Below are positions 36,288 through 48,022 of a stretch of 64,000 nt of DNA, piece after piece. The notes beneath the pieces were generated by a model that saw nothing but the letters and a program-made list of their open reading frames with translations, did not search any database and was not told where the DNA came from. Origin of the DNA: Erythrocercus mccallii (lineage: Eukaryota > Chordata > Aves > Passeriformes > Dicruridae). The stretch lies in assembly GCA_013397435.1 (NCBI GenBank), contig VZRG01001515.1, positions 64,646-128,645 on the forward strand. Direction: 5' to 3'. Within the stretch, counting starts at the first letter, position 1. Every line of letters starts with the position of its first letter. A program made the position numbers and the translations under genes.

Positions 36288-36420
36288 CAGAAAATTCCAG
36301 AGTGGCTGAGGTGGGGGCACTGTGGAGGTGTCTGGCCCAGCCCCACTCACCCCAGCACAGCAGGTCCGAGGAGATGATGTTGCCCGGGGCCAGTCAAGTT
36401 CTGAACTTATCCACAAGCAA
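36288..36420 (-). mobile_element. Degenerate CR1 LINE fragment
   Basis: The plus strand ccagagtggctgaggtggg, tggaggtgtctggcccagcc and gttgcccggggcc resembles the reversed tail of the CR1 subfamily that ends in a gaatggctgaggttgg-type sequence. It is strongly diverged. Confidence 0.55.
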
Positions 36421-38006
36421 AGCCCCACCCTCTTCTCCATTCCCATGTTTTGTGACCATCACAGGGGAAAAATATTCCATCAGGACAAATTGTGTTGCAA
36501 GCCATAGCTGTCACCTCTGGTCCAGCTGCAGCCTCCAGGGGCTCTTCCCTGCTGAGCCCCAGCTCCTCCCTACCCCATGGTCCTGCTCATCATCCCAGTC
36601 AGTGTCCCATGCCCTGCTGAGGGGACAGTGGCTGCTGGGGCATGCAGGTTCAGGACTGCAGGTGCTTCCCAGGAACCTTTGCCCTGCAGGGCTTGGAGCT
36701 TGGGGCCAAGGGAAGTGCAGAGGTCAGCGAGGGCAGCATGGGAAATGGGAGTGGCAGAGGCAAGGAAAGCTTTGGAACAGCCCTAACGCACTCACAGAGA
36801 CCCCAAGCATGAGTGAAACCAGACCCTGAGAGAGAGATAACAGCACAATTACAGCCAAACTGGAATCCAGAGCTTGCCTGCTCTTCTGGGGAAAAAAAGA
36901 TGAAAAAAATAACAAAATACCTACCACAGGCACCAGCTCCTGCCTGCTGGACACAGCCCTGGCAGGAGCCAGGGGTACAGGGTTGTGCCTACAACTGGAT
37001 GGGGCTGGTGGCACTCAGGGTGCTTTTGTGGGGTCCTTATGGCACTCAAAGCTCTGCAGAGCATCGCCAGCCTGGGGTAGATCCCATAGACAGGGGAGAC
37101 AGGGGCCTGGGATCCCACACATCCCAGCACGTCCCAGAACAGCTTGGGATGGGATGAGATTTTATTGCAGCCATGGAGCCCTGGCAGGATGCGTCCCTGG
37201 TGCTTCCCAGCTCTGGCCACACAAGGAGACCTGAGGCAATTTCCTCCCTTGGGTTGAGTCCCATAAGTGCAGAGATCCCTGCATGAGCACAAGGCTGAAG
37301 GCCCAGCCAGGAGGGAACAGGACACCAATCCCCTGTCACCAGGGGCTAGCAGGATGAGATCTGGAGGCACATGGAGAAACACCCTGTCCCACGTCCCACC
37401 CTCAGCCTCGAGGCACCCAGAGACGCAGCCCTGCCTCCAGCCTGGCTTGGCCTTCCCAATGGGATGTCTGGGCATGAGGAAATCACTGCTCCCACCAGCT
37501 CAAAATACCAGCAAACCCAGTGGCCATCATGTCTCCAGTGCTCACCTTGCCCCCACTGCCATGTCCACACCCCACCAATACCAGGTAGACTTGCTGAGGG
37601 CAACTGGGGACAAGCCCAGGGATGGGAACTCCCCTCAGTGACTGTGGTCCCAGAGGAAGAGCAGAGCAGCTGCTGGGCTGTGCTGCCCTGAGCTGCGCAT
37701 CCCGGGGGATTCAGGCTCTCAGGAGATGCCCTGGGCCCTGCAGCCAAGCCCAGCAGCCCCAGCTCAGCCCCAGGCAGCAATGGCCTGGCACAGTCTGGCA
37801 TCCCCTCCACAGGGCAGGACCCATCACACCAGCCTGGGAACAGGCTTGCAGTGGCTTCCAGTTTGGGACTATGGAGTGTAATCCTGGGATGTTGGACCCC
37901 TGGCACTCTCATCATGAGACAGAAAACATAAAGAATCCCTGGGAAATGGGAACGTTCCTCCTCACTCCGGACTCTGCTGGCAGCATTGCTGAGAGCTGCC
38001 CCTCTT
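36421..38006. other. No gene seen
   Basis: Unremarkable sequence leading to the duplicated block. Frames such as minus 36921-37475 and 37346-37915 carry no recognisable domain. Confidence 0.55.
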
Positions 38007-40217
38007 TGCCAGGGTCAGGGCAGCTCCAGGGGACACTGGCAGCCCCAGACAGCCCCAGTCCCTCTCTCCAGACAGTGCAGGAGCACAGCATCCCAGGATG
38101 TGCCTGTCAGGGGCAGGAATGCGGGCCATAAATCACTCGGGCTGTGATAGGAGGTGGCTCCAGGCCACATCCATGGCAGCCCCTCATGCTCCCCTTGCCA
38201 AAGGGAACAGGCAGGGCACTGGGTACTGGTGGTGCTGCCACCACACTCAGTCTGTCTGCAGTGCTGCAGCCTGGATTTGTATCAAGCAGGGACAAAGGTT
38301 GGATGATTTAAATTTTTCATTTTTCCTTGCAGTACAGCAGGAAATATCTGGGATAGTTACATACCTGGCGAGATGGCCGAGGAGCCCAGGGCCAAGAAAC
38401 ACAGAGGATCTGGCAAGGCCCAGAGCATCTGTGCTGCACACGGAGCCTGCAGGCACTTGGGGCTGGGAGGTCTGCACACCTGACCAGGGAGTGGGAGGTC
38501 ACAGCAAGGACCCCCACACCAGCCAAGGCTTTAGGAACTGGTAGAGAGTGACCAGCATGACTGGGTGGCTTAGAAGCACAGAATCATGGAATGGTTTGGG
38601 TTGGAAAAAGACCTCAGAGCCCACTCAGGGCACCTTCCACTATCCCAGGGTGCTCCATGCCCTGTCCAACGTGGCCCTGGACACTTCCAGGGATCCAGGG
38701 ACAGCCACAGTTCCTCTGGGCACCCTGTGCCAGGGTCTCCCCACCCTCCTAGGGAAAAATTCCTTCCCAATATCCCATCTATCCCTGCCCTCTGGCAGTG
38801 GGAAGCCATTTCCTGTGTCCTGGCATAGAAATCTTCTCTAACACTGGTACTTTGTGCCATCTTGACCGCCAAATCCTTGTCCTACCAGCAGAGCAATAGT
38901 CCTTCCCTTGCTGAGACTGCTCAGACCAGTTTCTTCCTGATCCTTATCCTGGTCCTGGTCCTGCTCTCCAGCCTCCGTGGGACTCCTCCAGCCCCTGCTC
39001 TCCACCAAGGTCAGCCTGAGAGTTTCCTCTTATGGCATCTCCCTTAACAAGGTGGGCTGTGAGGTGTCTTTTTTAAAAAGATCATTTCTTCAACAAGTCA
39101 GGCTCACTTTGAGTTGGTCCTTCAAGGCTTCTCACATGGCTGTGGATTCAAGGGTGTTGAGGATTATGGGAGCCACACCTGCACACACATTTTAACGGTC
39201 CCAGGAAAGCTGTGGTCCTGTGAAACAGCAACAAACCCCTTCCTGCAGTCACGGGTCGGACAGGTGTTCTTCCCAGCTGCCTTTCCAACTGCTGGAGGAG
39301 GAGGTTCTCTGCCTTGCCCTCTTCTGAGGGGGTGGGGAGTCAGTCCCCAAAGCTCCCCTGCACTTCACTCCCCAAAAGCAGAATCACAGCACCCACACAG
39401 GGTGACACAGCCTCAAATACTTTCCCAGCTTACAGCAGTTTTCATGGACCTCCTGAGCCAAAGCTGAGCCTTTGGCTGTGATAATCCCTGGGGGATTTTT
39501 TTTCCATGAACTTGGGCTGAACCCACCCTTTGAACATACATGAGCTCCCAGTTTAATTGTTACTTGAGATAATCCATAGATGAGATTTCTTCAGCCAGCG
39601 TTCAAAAATGCCGTAAGACAAAAGCCCATCATCAGGCTTTTGGAAATACAGGATTTATCCAAGCTCCCTGTGCCTTCAGCCCAGCTTAGGCTGAGCTTGG
39701 CCCTGTGGGAGTACTTTACCTGCACTCCCCACTCAATGTAGAAAAGGAAGGTGACCAAGCAGCCACCCCAGACCCAGCCATGGTTGCTCTCCCAGAACCA
39801 CAGGGACCACCATGAGTCAGCAGGACCATCAGGGGTCACCTTCACCTTCCCTTTGGATCCTGGGAAATCCATCAGTCACCTCCTGGCCCTGATGCCTCTG
39901 ACCACGCACTCCTGTTACCTGTTAAATCGAATAATTTAAAGTTGTTTCCGCTGCCTGGGCTCCTCCTCCTTGTTCTTGAGATAATTCCCAAGATTTCCAT
40001 TTTGCCAGATTCCTGGCCACTCCCTGCACTTACTCCCTTAGCTCTGTTTCTGCAGCAGCAGCCGCTCCCACGAGACCCTCCCTCAAACGTGCTTCTGGGG
40101 AGCTGTGATGCAGCAGCTCCAGCCTGCAGCCTTCACTTCGCTGCTCTGCCTCCCTCCTTTCCCAAGACTCATTGCACACCCTCCTCCAGCTGCAACTGTC
40201 AGTTCAGAAAGACCCAC
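38007..40217 (+). repeat. First copy of a 2.2-kb tandem duplication
   Basis: This 2211-bp unit is repeated at 40219-42428. I found three substitutions and one single-base indel between copies (39192/41404, the A-run at 39604-39608, 39613/41824, 40070/42281). The unit contains a minus-strand CR1 fragment but no gene. The copies meet at the only N of the window, so the duplication is probably an assembly artefact. Confidence 0.9.
38576..38850 (-). mobile_element. CR1 LINE 3' fragment in the first duplicated copy
   Basis: The plus strand has agaatcatggaatggtttgg, ggcaccttccactatcccag and gttcctctgggcaccctg. The identical copy at 40788-41062 results from the 2.2-kb duplication. Confidence 0.88.
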
Positions 40218-40218
40218 N
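40218..40218. other. Single N at the junction of the duplicated copies
   Basis: This is the only ambiguous base in the window, exactly between the two copies. A one-base N usually marks a scaffold join or a minimal gap, not biology. Confidence 0.95.
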
Positions 40219-42428
40219 TGCCAGGGTCAGGGCAGCTCCAGGGGACACTGGCAGCCCCAGACAGCCCCAGTCCCTCTCTCCAGACAGTGCAGGAGCACAG
40301 CATCCCAGGATGTGCCTGTCAGGGGCAGGAATGCGGGCCATAAATCACTCGGGCTGTGATAGGAGGTGGCTCCAGGCCACATCCATGGCAGCCCCTCATG
40401 CTCCCCTTGCCAAAGGGAACAGGCAGGGCACTGGGTACTGGTGGTGCTGCCACCACACTCAGTCTGTCTGCAGTGCTGCAGCCTGGATTTGTATCAAGCA
40501 GGGACAAAGGTTGGATGATTTAAATTTTTCATTTTTCCTTGCAGTACAGCAGGAAATATCTGGGATAGTTACATACCTGGCGAGATGGCCGAGGAGCCCA
40601 GGGCCAAGAAACACAGAGGATCTGGCAAGGCCCAGAGCATCTGTGCTGCACACGGAGCCTGCAGGCACTTGGGGCTGGGAGGTCTGCACACCTGACCAGG
40701 GAGTGGGAGGTCACAGCAAGGACCCCCACACCAGCCAAGGCTTTAGGAACTGGTAGAGAGTGACCAGCATGACTGGGTGGCTTAGAAGCACAGAATCATG
40801 GAATGGTTTGGGTTGGAAAAAGACCTCAGAGCCCACTCAGGGCACCTTCCACTATCCCAGGGTGCTCCATGCCCTGTCCAACGTGGCCCTGGACACTTCC
40901 AGGGATCCAGGGACAGCCACAGTTCCTCTGGGCACCCTGTGCCAGGGTCTCCCCACCCTCCTAGGGAAAAATTCCTTCCCAATATCCCATCTATCCCTGC
41001 CCTCTGGCAGTGGGAAGCCATTTCCTGTGTCCTGGCATAGAAATCTTCTCTAACACTGGTACTTTGTGCCATCTTGACCGCCAAATCCTTGTCCTACCAG
41101 CAGAGCAATAGTCCTTCCCTTGCTGAGACTGCTCAGACCAGTTTCTTCCTGATCCTTATCCTGGTCCTGGTCCTGCTCTCCAGCCTCCGTGGGACTCCTC
41201 CAGCCCCTGCTCTCCACCAAGGTCAGCCTGAGAGTTTCCTCTTATGGCATCTCCCTTAACAAGGTGGGCTGTGAGGTGTCTTTTTTAAAAAGATCATTTC
41301 TTCAACAAGTCAGGCTCACTTTGAGTTGGTCCTTCAAGGCTTCTCACATGGCTGTGGATTCAAGGGTGTTGAGGATTATGGGAGCCACACCTGCACACAC
41401 ATTATAACGGTCCCAGGAAAGCTGTGGTCCTGTGAAACAGCAACAAACCCCTTCCTGCAGTCACGGGTCGGACAGGTGTTCTTCCCAGCTGCCTTTCCAA
41501 CTGCTGGAGGAGGAGGTTCTCTGCCTTGCCCTCTTCTGAGGGGGTGGGGAGTCAGTCCCCAAAGCTCCCCTGCACTTCACTCCCCAAAAGCAGAATCACA
41601 GCACCCACACAGGGTGACACAGCCTCAAATACTTTCCCAGCTTACAGCAGTTTTCATGGACCTCCTGAGCCAAAGCTGAGCCTTTGGCTGTGATAATCCC
41701 TGGGGGATTTTTTTTCCATGAACTTGGGCTGAACCCACCCTTTGAACATACATGAGCTCCCAGTTTAATTGTTACTTGAGATAATCCATAGATGAGATTT
41801 CTTCAGCCAGCGTTCAAAATGCCATAAGACAAAAGCCCATCATCAGGCTTTTGGAAATACAGGATTTATCCAAGCTCCCTGTGCCTTCAGCCCAGCTTAG
41901 GCTGAGCTTGGCCCTGTGGGAGTACTTTACCTGCACTCCCCACTCAATGTAGAAAAGGAAGGTGACCAAGCAGCCACCCCAGACCCAGCCATGGTTGCTC
42001 TCCCAGAACCACAGGGACCACCATGAGTCAGCAGGACCATCAGGGGTCACCTTCACCTTCCCTTTGGATCCTGGGAAATCCATCAGTCACCTCCTGGCCC
42101 TGATGCCTCTGACCACGCACTCCTGTTACCTGTTAAATCGAATAATTTAAAGTTGTTTCCGCTGCCTGGGCTCCTCCTCCTTGTTCTTGAGATAATTCCC
42201 AAGATTTCCATTTTGCCAGATTCCTGGCCACTCCCTGCACTTACTCCCTTAGCTCTGTTTCTGCAGCAGCAGCCGCTCCCGCGAGACCCTCCCTCAAACG
42301 TGCTTCTGGGGAGCTGTGATGCAGCAGCTCCAGCCTGCAGCCTTCACTTCGCTGCTCTGCCTCCCTCCTTTCCCAAGACTCATTGCACACCCTCCTCCAG
42401 CTGCAACTGTCAGTTCAGAAAGACCCAC
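40219..42428 (+). repeat. Second copy of the 2.2-kb tandem duplication
   Basis: This is the 2210-bp counterpart of 38007-40217 in the same orientation. Its right end continues into unique sequence from 42429, whereas the first copy is cut off by the N at 40218. All features inside (for example the CR1 fragment at about 40788-41062) duplicate those of the first copy. Confidence 0.9.
40788..41062 (-). mobile_element. CR1 LINE 3' fragment in the second duplicated copy
   Basis: Same element as 38576-38850, repeated through the tandem duplication, not an independent insertion. Confidence 0.88.
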
Positions 42429-42639
42429 CACTAGCCTGCCTAACCAGGTCATTTGGATCAACATGGGCTGCAGAGCATTCAGAGGAGCAGCTCCAGCCAG
42501 GAAATCCAAAGATGCAATCCTCCAGCAAAGTCCTCCAGAGCTGAAATGCTTGGCACAGGGAGAGCAAGACTCAACAGCCAGGAGTGATTGGTTGACATCA
42601 TCTCAAAAACAAGCACAGATGTCATCGAGCTCTAGGATG

Positions 42640-42712
42640 GATAAACTCAGGAGCGAGGAACGAGTTGGACTTTAAGGTCCCTCCCAACCCAAACCTTTCT
42701 AGGATTCCAGGA
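42640..42712 (+). mobile_element. Short CR1 LINE 3' remnant
   Basis: The phrase gttggactttaaggtccctc followed by ccaacccaaacctttctagg is the CR1 3' end in plus orientation. Only about 70 bp are recognisable. Confidence 0.65.
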
Positions 42713-44377
42713 ACTCTTGGTCCATGGTCATCATCACCCAACCTGCTGACACCTTCCCACTCCATGGCTCTCACTCCAAATCACTTGTGTAACTTCTCAG
42801 CTTGCTTTCCCTGGATGTGTGACATGGTCCAAGTCTGGTGATTTTGTTCCAGCTCGAACTGGCAAAGCTTAGCTCAGGTTCAGCTCTGCTCAAGAAAGTG
42901 ATAATGGTTTGACCTCTTTGGCTCTGCTCTCACAGGGACCCCCCCTTAAATCCTCATTTGAGCAGGATGGGCAGGGGATGAAGCAGCATAGGGATTCTCC
43001 ATCCCTTCTGCCAATGACAATCTGTTGGGCTCACAACAGAGCTGTGACTCAGGGATGTCCCCGAGAAAGGAAGGACTGGACTCCAGGAAATACTGCAAGA
43101 GCCAGGGGATAAAATAAGTAACAGCAACTGGGCACAGCAGCCCATCCTCCTTCCTGAATATCCATAGAGTTCTGAGTTGGTGGAGGAAGTTACAAACTGC
43201 TTTTTAGGATTCAGATACCCAAACACCACCTCAGCCCTTGTGCAGACAGAGCTGTGGCTTGACCTCACCAAAGGTCCAGAAGTGCTTTAGGATCATCAGG
43301 ATGAACCTCAACAGGTAAGGACTGCCCTGAGATCACCGAGATCACTTGGAGAGCAGCCAGCCTTCCCAAAAACACTGAGTCATCTTTTACAAGTCACAAG
43401 AAATCCTTTGTTTATTTATAGCCACTTATCCACTAATTAATTCCTGCTCCAGTGAAAGTTTGCACCTTATTACTGAGCTGGGCTTTGACTTCAACTTCCT
43501 CCTCCTGGATCTCATCCAAGCCTGTCCCTTGCTCTTCCCAGGAGGTGGCAATCACTTCCCGAGATGCAGAGATGAAACAGGGGAGTCTCAGGGAGGAGAC
43601 CTGGAGTGGGGCTGAGTCTCACAAGAGTGCTCTGGGTAGCCAGGCTGGTGGCAGGGCAGGTCATCAGGAGGATTTGGGGACATGATCGGGTGGGCTTGCA
43701 CCAAGCCAGGGGGCTGTGGTGCAGCCACACCTGGAATCCCAGGAGTGGCAGGGATGTGACCAGCAAGTCACGTTGTGTCCCAGGGCGGGAACAGGGAGCT
43801 CATGGGGTGGACCTGAGGACACTGAGTCACGAGGGTGCTGTTCCACAAAGGATGATGAGTTCCAGAGGTGCTGTCCCAGAAGGAACGCTGAGTCACTGGC
43901 CTGAGGTGCACCAAGGTCAGTGATGTCATGGCACTGCCTGTGGGAATGGGAACAGGGAGGCAGCACAGGGGGAACTCACCTGGCTGTGGGAAGGGCTGTG
44001 AGGAACAGGAGGTGGGTCCAGGAAGTGATAGGTGTGACAGAGCAATGGGGGACGTGTGGTGGGTGGGACCTGGGGTCTCTGGGTGTCTTGGATATGGTCA
44101 GGGTGGGAAGTCCCCAGTCAGGGGAAAGGAGCAGGTGACAATGGGGACAAGGGGGAACAAGGGGGAAGGGGCAACAAGGAGTAAGGTCCATGAGCTGGGG
44201 GTGTGGATGTGGTTTGTGGGGCTGCTCGGAGATGAGGAAGAGGCTGAGCTCAGATGAGAACTGCAGCCAGAGCACACCCTGTGAATGGAGCCACGGGCAT
44301 TTGGGATGGGGATAAGGAGAAATGGGAATGTCACCAGTGTGGCAGCACCATGCCGCTGTGATGTGCTGGTGTGGGAC
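42713..44377. other. No gene seen
   Basis: No supported exon. A G-rich stretch near 44120-44180 repeats gggacaagggggaacaaggg-like text on a small scale. Confidence 0.55.
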
Positions 44378-44625
44378 GCCATGTATCTTCAAGATCATTG
44401 AGTCCAACCAATTCCCCAGCACTGCCAAGGCCACCACTAAACCATGTCCCCATGTACCACATCCACACATCTCTTAAACCCCTCCAGGGATGGGGACATC
44501 GCCACTGCCCTGAGCAGCTTCTGCCAGGGCCTGACCACACTTTCTGTAAAGAAATTTTTCCTAATATCCAACCTGAACCTCCCTCCTGTCTCTGTTGCCC
44601 CACAGGGGCTCTCCAGATCCCACCT
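44378..44625 (-). mobile_element. CR1 LINE 3' fragment
   Basis: The plus strand contains gatcattgagtccaaccaat, cactgccaaggccaccacta, ctccagggatggggacatcg and aaatttttcctaatatcc, the reversed CR1 tail with little divergence. Confidence 0.9.
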
Positions 44626-46259
44626 GGCTGTCACCCCGCAGGGTTTTCCTTCCCTGCTCTGCCCAATTCTGCACCCAGCAGAGCATTCCACCTCTACCTT
44701 GTGTGGCTCAAGTGCCCCATGGGATGGTTGTCCATGCTTTCACAGCTCAGGAAAGGCAGCAGAGAGCTCAGGGTAGTATGGTAGGCTCTTTCCCAGAGCT
44801 GGGAATGTCTTGGGATGCCCTGAGGACAATGCCTGGTGTTGGTAGGCTCCTGCACCATCAAGAAACTGCAGTCAGGACAGGTGCTCATGGGACACAGCCC
44901 ATGACCCTGACGACCTCCAGTGACAGTTACCATGACTGTCCCCAAAGTCCTCTGAGCCAGAAGCTGCCAAGTCCATGCTTGTCCCCCTCCAAGCCTCTGT
45001 CCCATTGCCCTAGGGACATCCACACCACAGCTGGGTAGGCCACCCAGCTGGTATGGGCCACTCAGAAAGTCTCTGAGGCCATGAGACTGATCATTCTGTC
45101 ACTCCATTCTATCACTCACTCCTGTGAAGAAACTTAGGGACATTCCAACATCACTGGGATGTGCAGGAGGACAGCATTAGTCCCACCGCAAGGGCCAAGA
45201 ATGTGCCAGGGCTGCCCTGCACAGGCCCTGGGCCATGCAAACCCACCTGCCCAGGGTACCAATGCCACCACACGCTTCACCTGGGGATCCAGGAAGGCTC
45301 AGAGGGGGGAACTGCTGGCAGGTTTGGTTCCAGGTGACATTGCCCACCATGGAGATGCCTGGCCCAAACCCAGCACAGACCTGGGCTTTCCCAACTCCTG
45401 TCCCATCTCAGTGGCAGATTTGAAGGTGAAGGACCCACCTAAGCTACCTTTCTACCCCTACAGCAGCTCCTTGGGGATGGAGGGCAGGCAAGGTCTCAGC
45501 AGAGATCACTGGCCTCAGGGGGCTCAGCCCCTGCCTTGGGGGCACATGTCCCCCCAGGTCCCTTTGAGGGGTGGTGGGAACACTCCAAAAGGGCAACTGA
45601 GCTGAGCTCCAGAGTCCCAGCACCCCATCAGGGCACAGACCTTGTCACCAGGCAGGGTACAAGGACGGCACCCCAAGGCACAGCACCATTGGAGAGGAAC
45701 GTCCTCTGACCCAGTGGGAGCCTGCCAGCACCAGGCCACATGTCAGGACAAAGTCCAACCTCACACCAGCACCGGCCATGGGACGCTCCAGCCTGCCACA
45801 ACCTGCTGCTACCTCTGTCCCCCACCCTCATCGGGGACAGCCCAGGGCATCCAGTGCTGGCACCAGGTCCGGTGCTGACCCCGATGGGCCATGCTGGGTC
45901 CCAGCCAGGCCAGAGCCGTGGTGGTGGCACGGGGTGCAGATGTTTGCACAGCTGTGCTGCGATAGAGCCAGCCAGCGGCAGGAAGGGGGTGCTTGGAAAA
46001 GCACCGGCAAATTCGGGGCTGGATCCGTGGGAGTCAAGGCTGCAGAAGGCAAGGCCCAGTGGCCCTTGGGGCCAGCAGAGAGGGACAGGGGATGCTGGTG
46101 GTGCGTCCTGGCACTGGTTTGTAGAGGAAGGTTCAGTTACCAGTGGGAACCCATGATGAGGCTGCGAGAGCCCTTGCCGGAGGCTACAGCCCTCCCGGGA
46201 CGCCAAGCACGAGGAACAGGATTGGGCCCACGCTGGTGGCAGCAGAGGGGACAAAATGT
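44626..46259. other. No gene seen
   Basis: Overlapping frames on both strands at 45628-46263 are long but mutually exclusive and have no recognisable domain or splice structure. Confidence 0.5.
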
Positions 46260-46640
46260 GCACGAACAGCGTCAGGAACTGTCACAGGGCTGCAGCCCCC
46301 GCGGACGCCGCCCGGGAGCCATTGCTGTGTCCTCAGGTGGGCTCCTGCTGTCACGGGGCAGAGCCCTCGCCGCTCCCCAGACCCGCACTGTCCTCTACCA
46401 CTCCAGCAGGAATTCTCCGAGCCCGGCGGGGCCCGGGGTCCATCCCGCGGGTGGAGGGCTCCCTCTCGAGGGCCCCGGCCAGCACGGCCCGGCCGCGGGG
46501 CTGAGCTGTCCCCGCGGGCAGCTCTCCAGGGAGGGAAGGGCAGAGAAGCAGGAGGACACGGGGACCGCAGAGGAGGCGACGAGACCACCAACGCCGCCTC
46601 GGGGCGGCCAATGCCTCCGTCAGGGCACCTGTTTTCTTCC
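46260..46640. promoter_or_regulatory. CpG-rich segment upstream of METTL27
   Basis: A CpG-dense block lies about 1.4 kb before the METTL27 promoter array. Open frames on both strands (such as minus 46351-46611) are R/P/G-rich and show no recognisable domain. The 23-bp duplicated element at 46641-46686 abuts it. It might be a promoter or enhancer; nothing decides between these. Confidence 0.35.
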
Positions 46641-46686
46641 CGTCATTAATTAGCAGCTGAATCCGTCACTAATTAGCAGCTGGATC
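46641..46686. repeat. Two tandem 23-bp units combining TAATTAG and CAGCTG
   Basis: Units 46641-46663 and 46664-46686 differ at two positions. Each contains TAATTAG (homeodomain-type) directly followed by CAGCTG (E-box core). The abrupt AT-rich motif pair at the edge of a CpG-rich block suggests a regulatory element; this is inference. Confidence 0.6.
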
Positions 46687-47679
46687 GGTCTGTTTCGCTG
46701 CTGGAAACAGCCAGAGGCAATGGGCACAGCTGTGGCTTGGCCCAGAGCTTGTCCCTCCTCACTGCGACACGAAAGGTTGGTTTAACGGGGGACTCCCGCA
46801 GTGACCTCCCAGGGAGAGCCCTTCGAGAGACAACGAAGCTGGATATGGAACATCACAAATGTTGGGCACCTGGATCAGTGCGTGGTGTGATCTGGAGGTG
46901 ACATCCTGCCCCTCCCTGTGCATCGCGCTGGTTCTCGGGGTTGTTTCTTGCTCTGAGCAAAACCCGAACTTCACGTAGGTTATACACTCATGGCACACCT
47001 CGAGCTGGAAGGGACCCGGTAGAGATCATCCGTTCCAACTCCCTGCTCCTCGCAGGAGCCAAGATGTGCCTCCTCCTTCGCAGCCACTGCCCGCTCCTGC
47101 CCTCTGTCCCTAGGGCAGCGCAGGATGACCCCCGCCCCGAGGGGCCGGGATAGGTAGGTCAGGACAAGGAGAAGCTGCCCCGGTGGTGAGTGGCCTCTGC
47201 CCTGGGGGCAGTCCCGGGCTATCACTGCCACACACAGTGGGACACGGCGCGCTCGGGTGGTGGCACTGAGTGACTGTCGGAGTGGAGGAAGGAGATGCGG
47301 ATGCAGGATGGAGGTGACAGCGCGGCACTGGGGCCGAGCAGGAGGTGACCTGTCCAGGGCACTGTCCCCGCGCCTGGGACATGAGTGACGCAATGGGAAC
47401 TGACCCCTAAAGTTGACAGAGCAGGAGAAACAGTGGACACTGCTGGGAGACAGTGGTAGCCCTGCGGCTCCTGGTGCCACTCCCCGTGGGGATTCGGTGT
47501 CACGCCCCCAGGGCATCTGATGTCACCATCCCTGGACTTGGTCACCCCCCAGGGCACTTGACACCTCCCCGGGGCCCTTGGTGACCGCTCAGACACTTAG
47601 CTCAGGACACCTGGCTCGTCCCCGCCCCCTTCCAGGCGCACTTGGTCGCTCCCAACACCCCGAGGGGCAGCTCCGACGG
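46687..47679. other. No gene seen upstream of the METTL27 promoter
   Basis: Apart from the CR1 remnant at 46984-47080, only GC-rich sequence that grades into the METTL27 CpG block from about 47620. Confidence 0.55.
46984..47080 (-). mobile_element. CR1 LINE 3' remnant
   Basis: The plus strand has tcatggcacacctcgagctg, gaagggacccggtagagatc and ccaactccctgctcctcgca, a reversed CR1 end. It is diverged. Confidence 0.7.
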
Positions 47680-48000
47680 CCAATGGAGTGCGGGGGCGTG
47701 GCCAGGGCAGGGGCTCGGAACCAATAGTACGCGGGGGCGTGGCCGTGGCTGGCGCTCGGAGCCAATGGAGCGCGGGGGCGTGGCCGCGGCGGTGTCGCGT
47801 GTTCTATGGGCCATGTCCTGGGGGGAGTCATTGTGGAAACGCGCGTTGGGGGCGTGTCCTGGGCGGGCCGAGAAGCCAATGAAGCTCTGGGGGCGCGTCG
47901 CGAGCGGGAGGTGGAGCCAATGGACTTTGGCGCGCGACCGGGGCGGAGCCCCCAGATCAATGGGTGCGGGGGCGGGGCCCGGTGTGGGTCAATTGACCCG
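47680..48000 (+). promoter_or_regulatory. METTL27 promoter: array of CCAAT and GC/GT boxes at about 41-bp spacing
   Basis: CCAAT boxes start at 47680, 47721, 47762, 47876 and 47917, and a TCAAT variant at 47957. Intervals are 41, 41, 114, 41 and 40 bp. A degenerate copy (TCTATGGG) sits at 47803, exactly 41 bp after the third box, and another diverged one near 47828. The first three CCAAT boxes are each followed about 12 bp later by GGGGGCGTGGCC, a KLF/SP-type GT box; later copies carry variants (GGGGCGTGTCC, GGGGCGCG, GGGGCGGGGCC). NF-Y binds CCAAT and SP/KLF proteins bind the GC/GT boxes (established). The array ends about 25 bp before the METTL27 ATG and lies in a CpG-rich block that continues into the gene. 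No TATA box is visible. Use as the METTL27 promoter is inferred from position. Confidence 0.8.
47986..47999. promoter_or_regulatory. Perfect 14-bp palindrome just upstream of METTL27
   Basis: GGGTCAATTGACCC is its own reverse complement. It can be read as two inverted GGGTCA-type nuclear-receptor half-sites separated by 2 bp. It lies 23 bp before the METTL27 ATG, near the expected transcription start or 5' UTR. Function is inference only. Confidence 0.4.
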
Positions 48001-48022
48001 GACGGTAGCGGACGGTACCGGG

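Noticed and set aside
45628..46653. Long overlapping ORFs on both strands (211 and 291 codons)
   Set aside because: Mutually exclusive, in GC-rich sequence where stops are rare, with no known domain.
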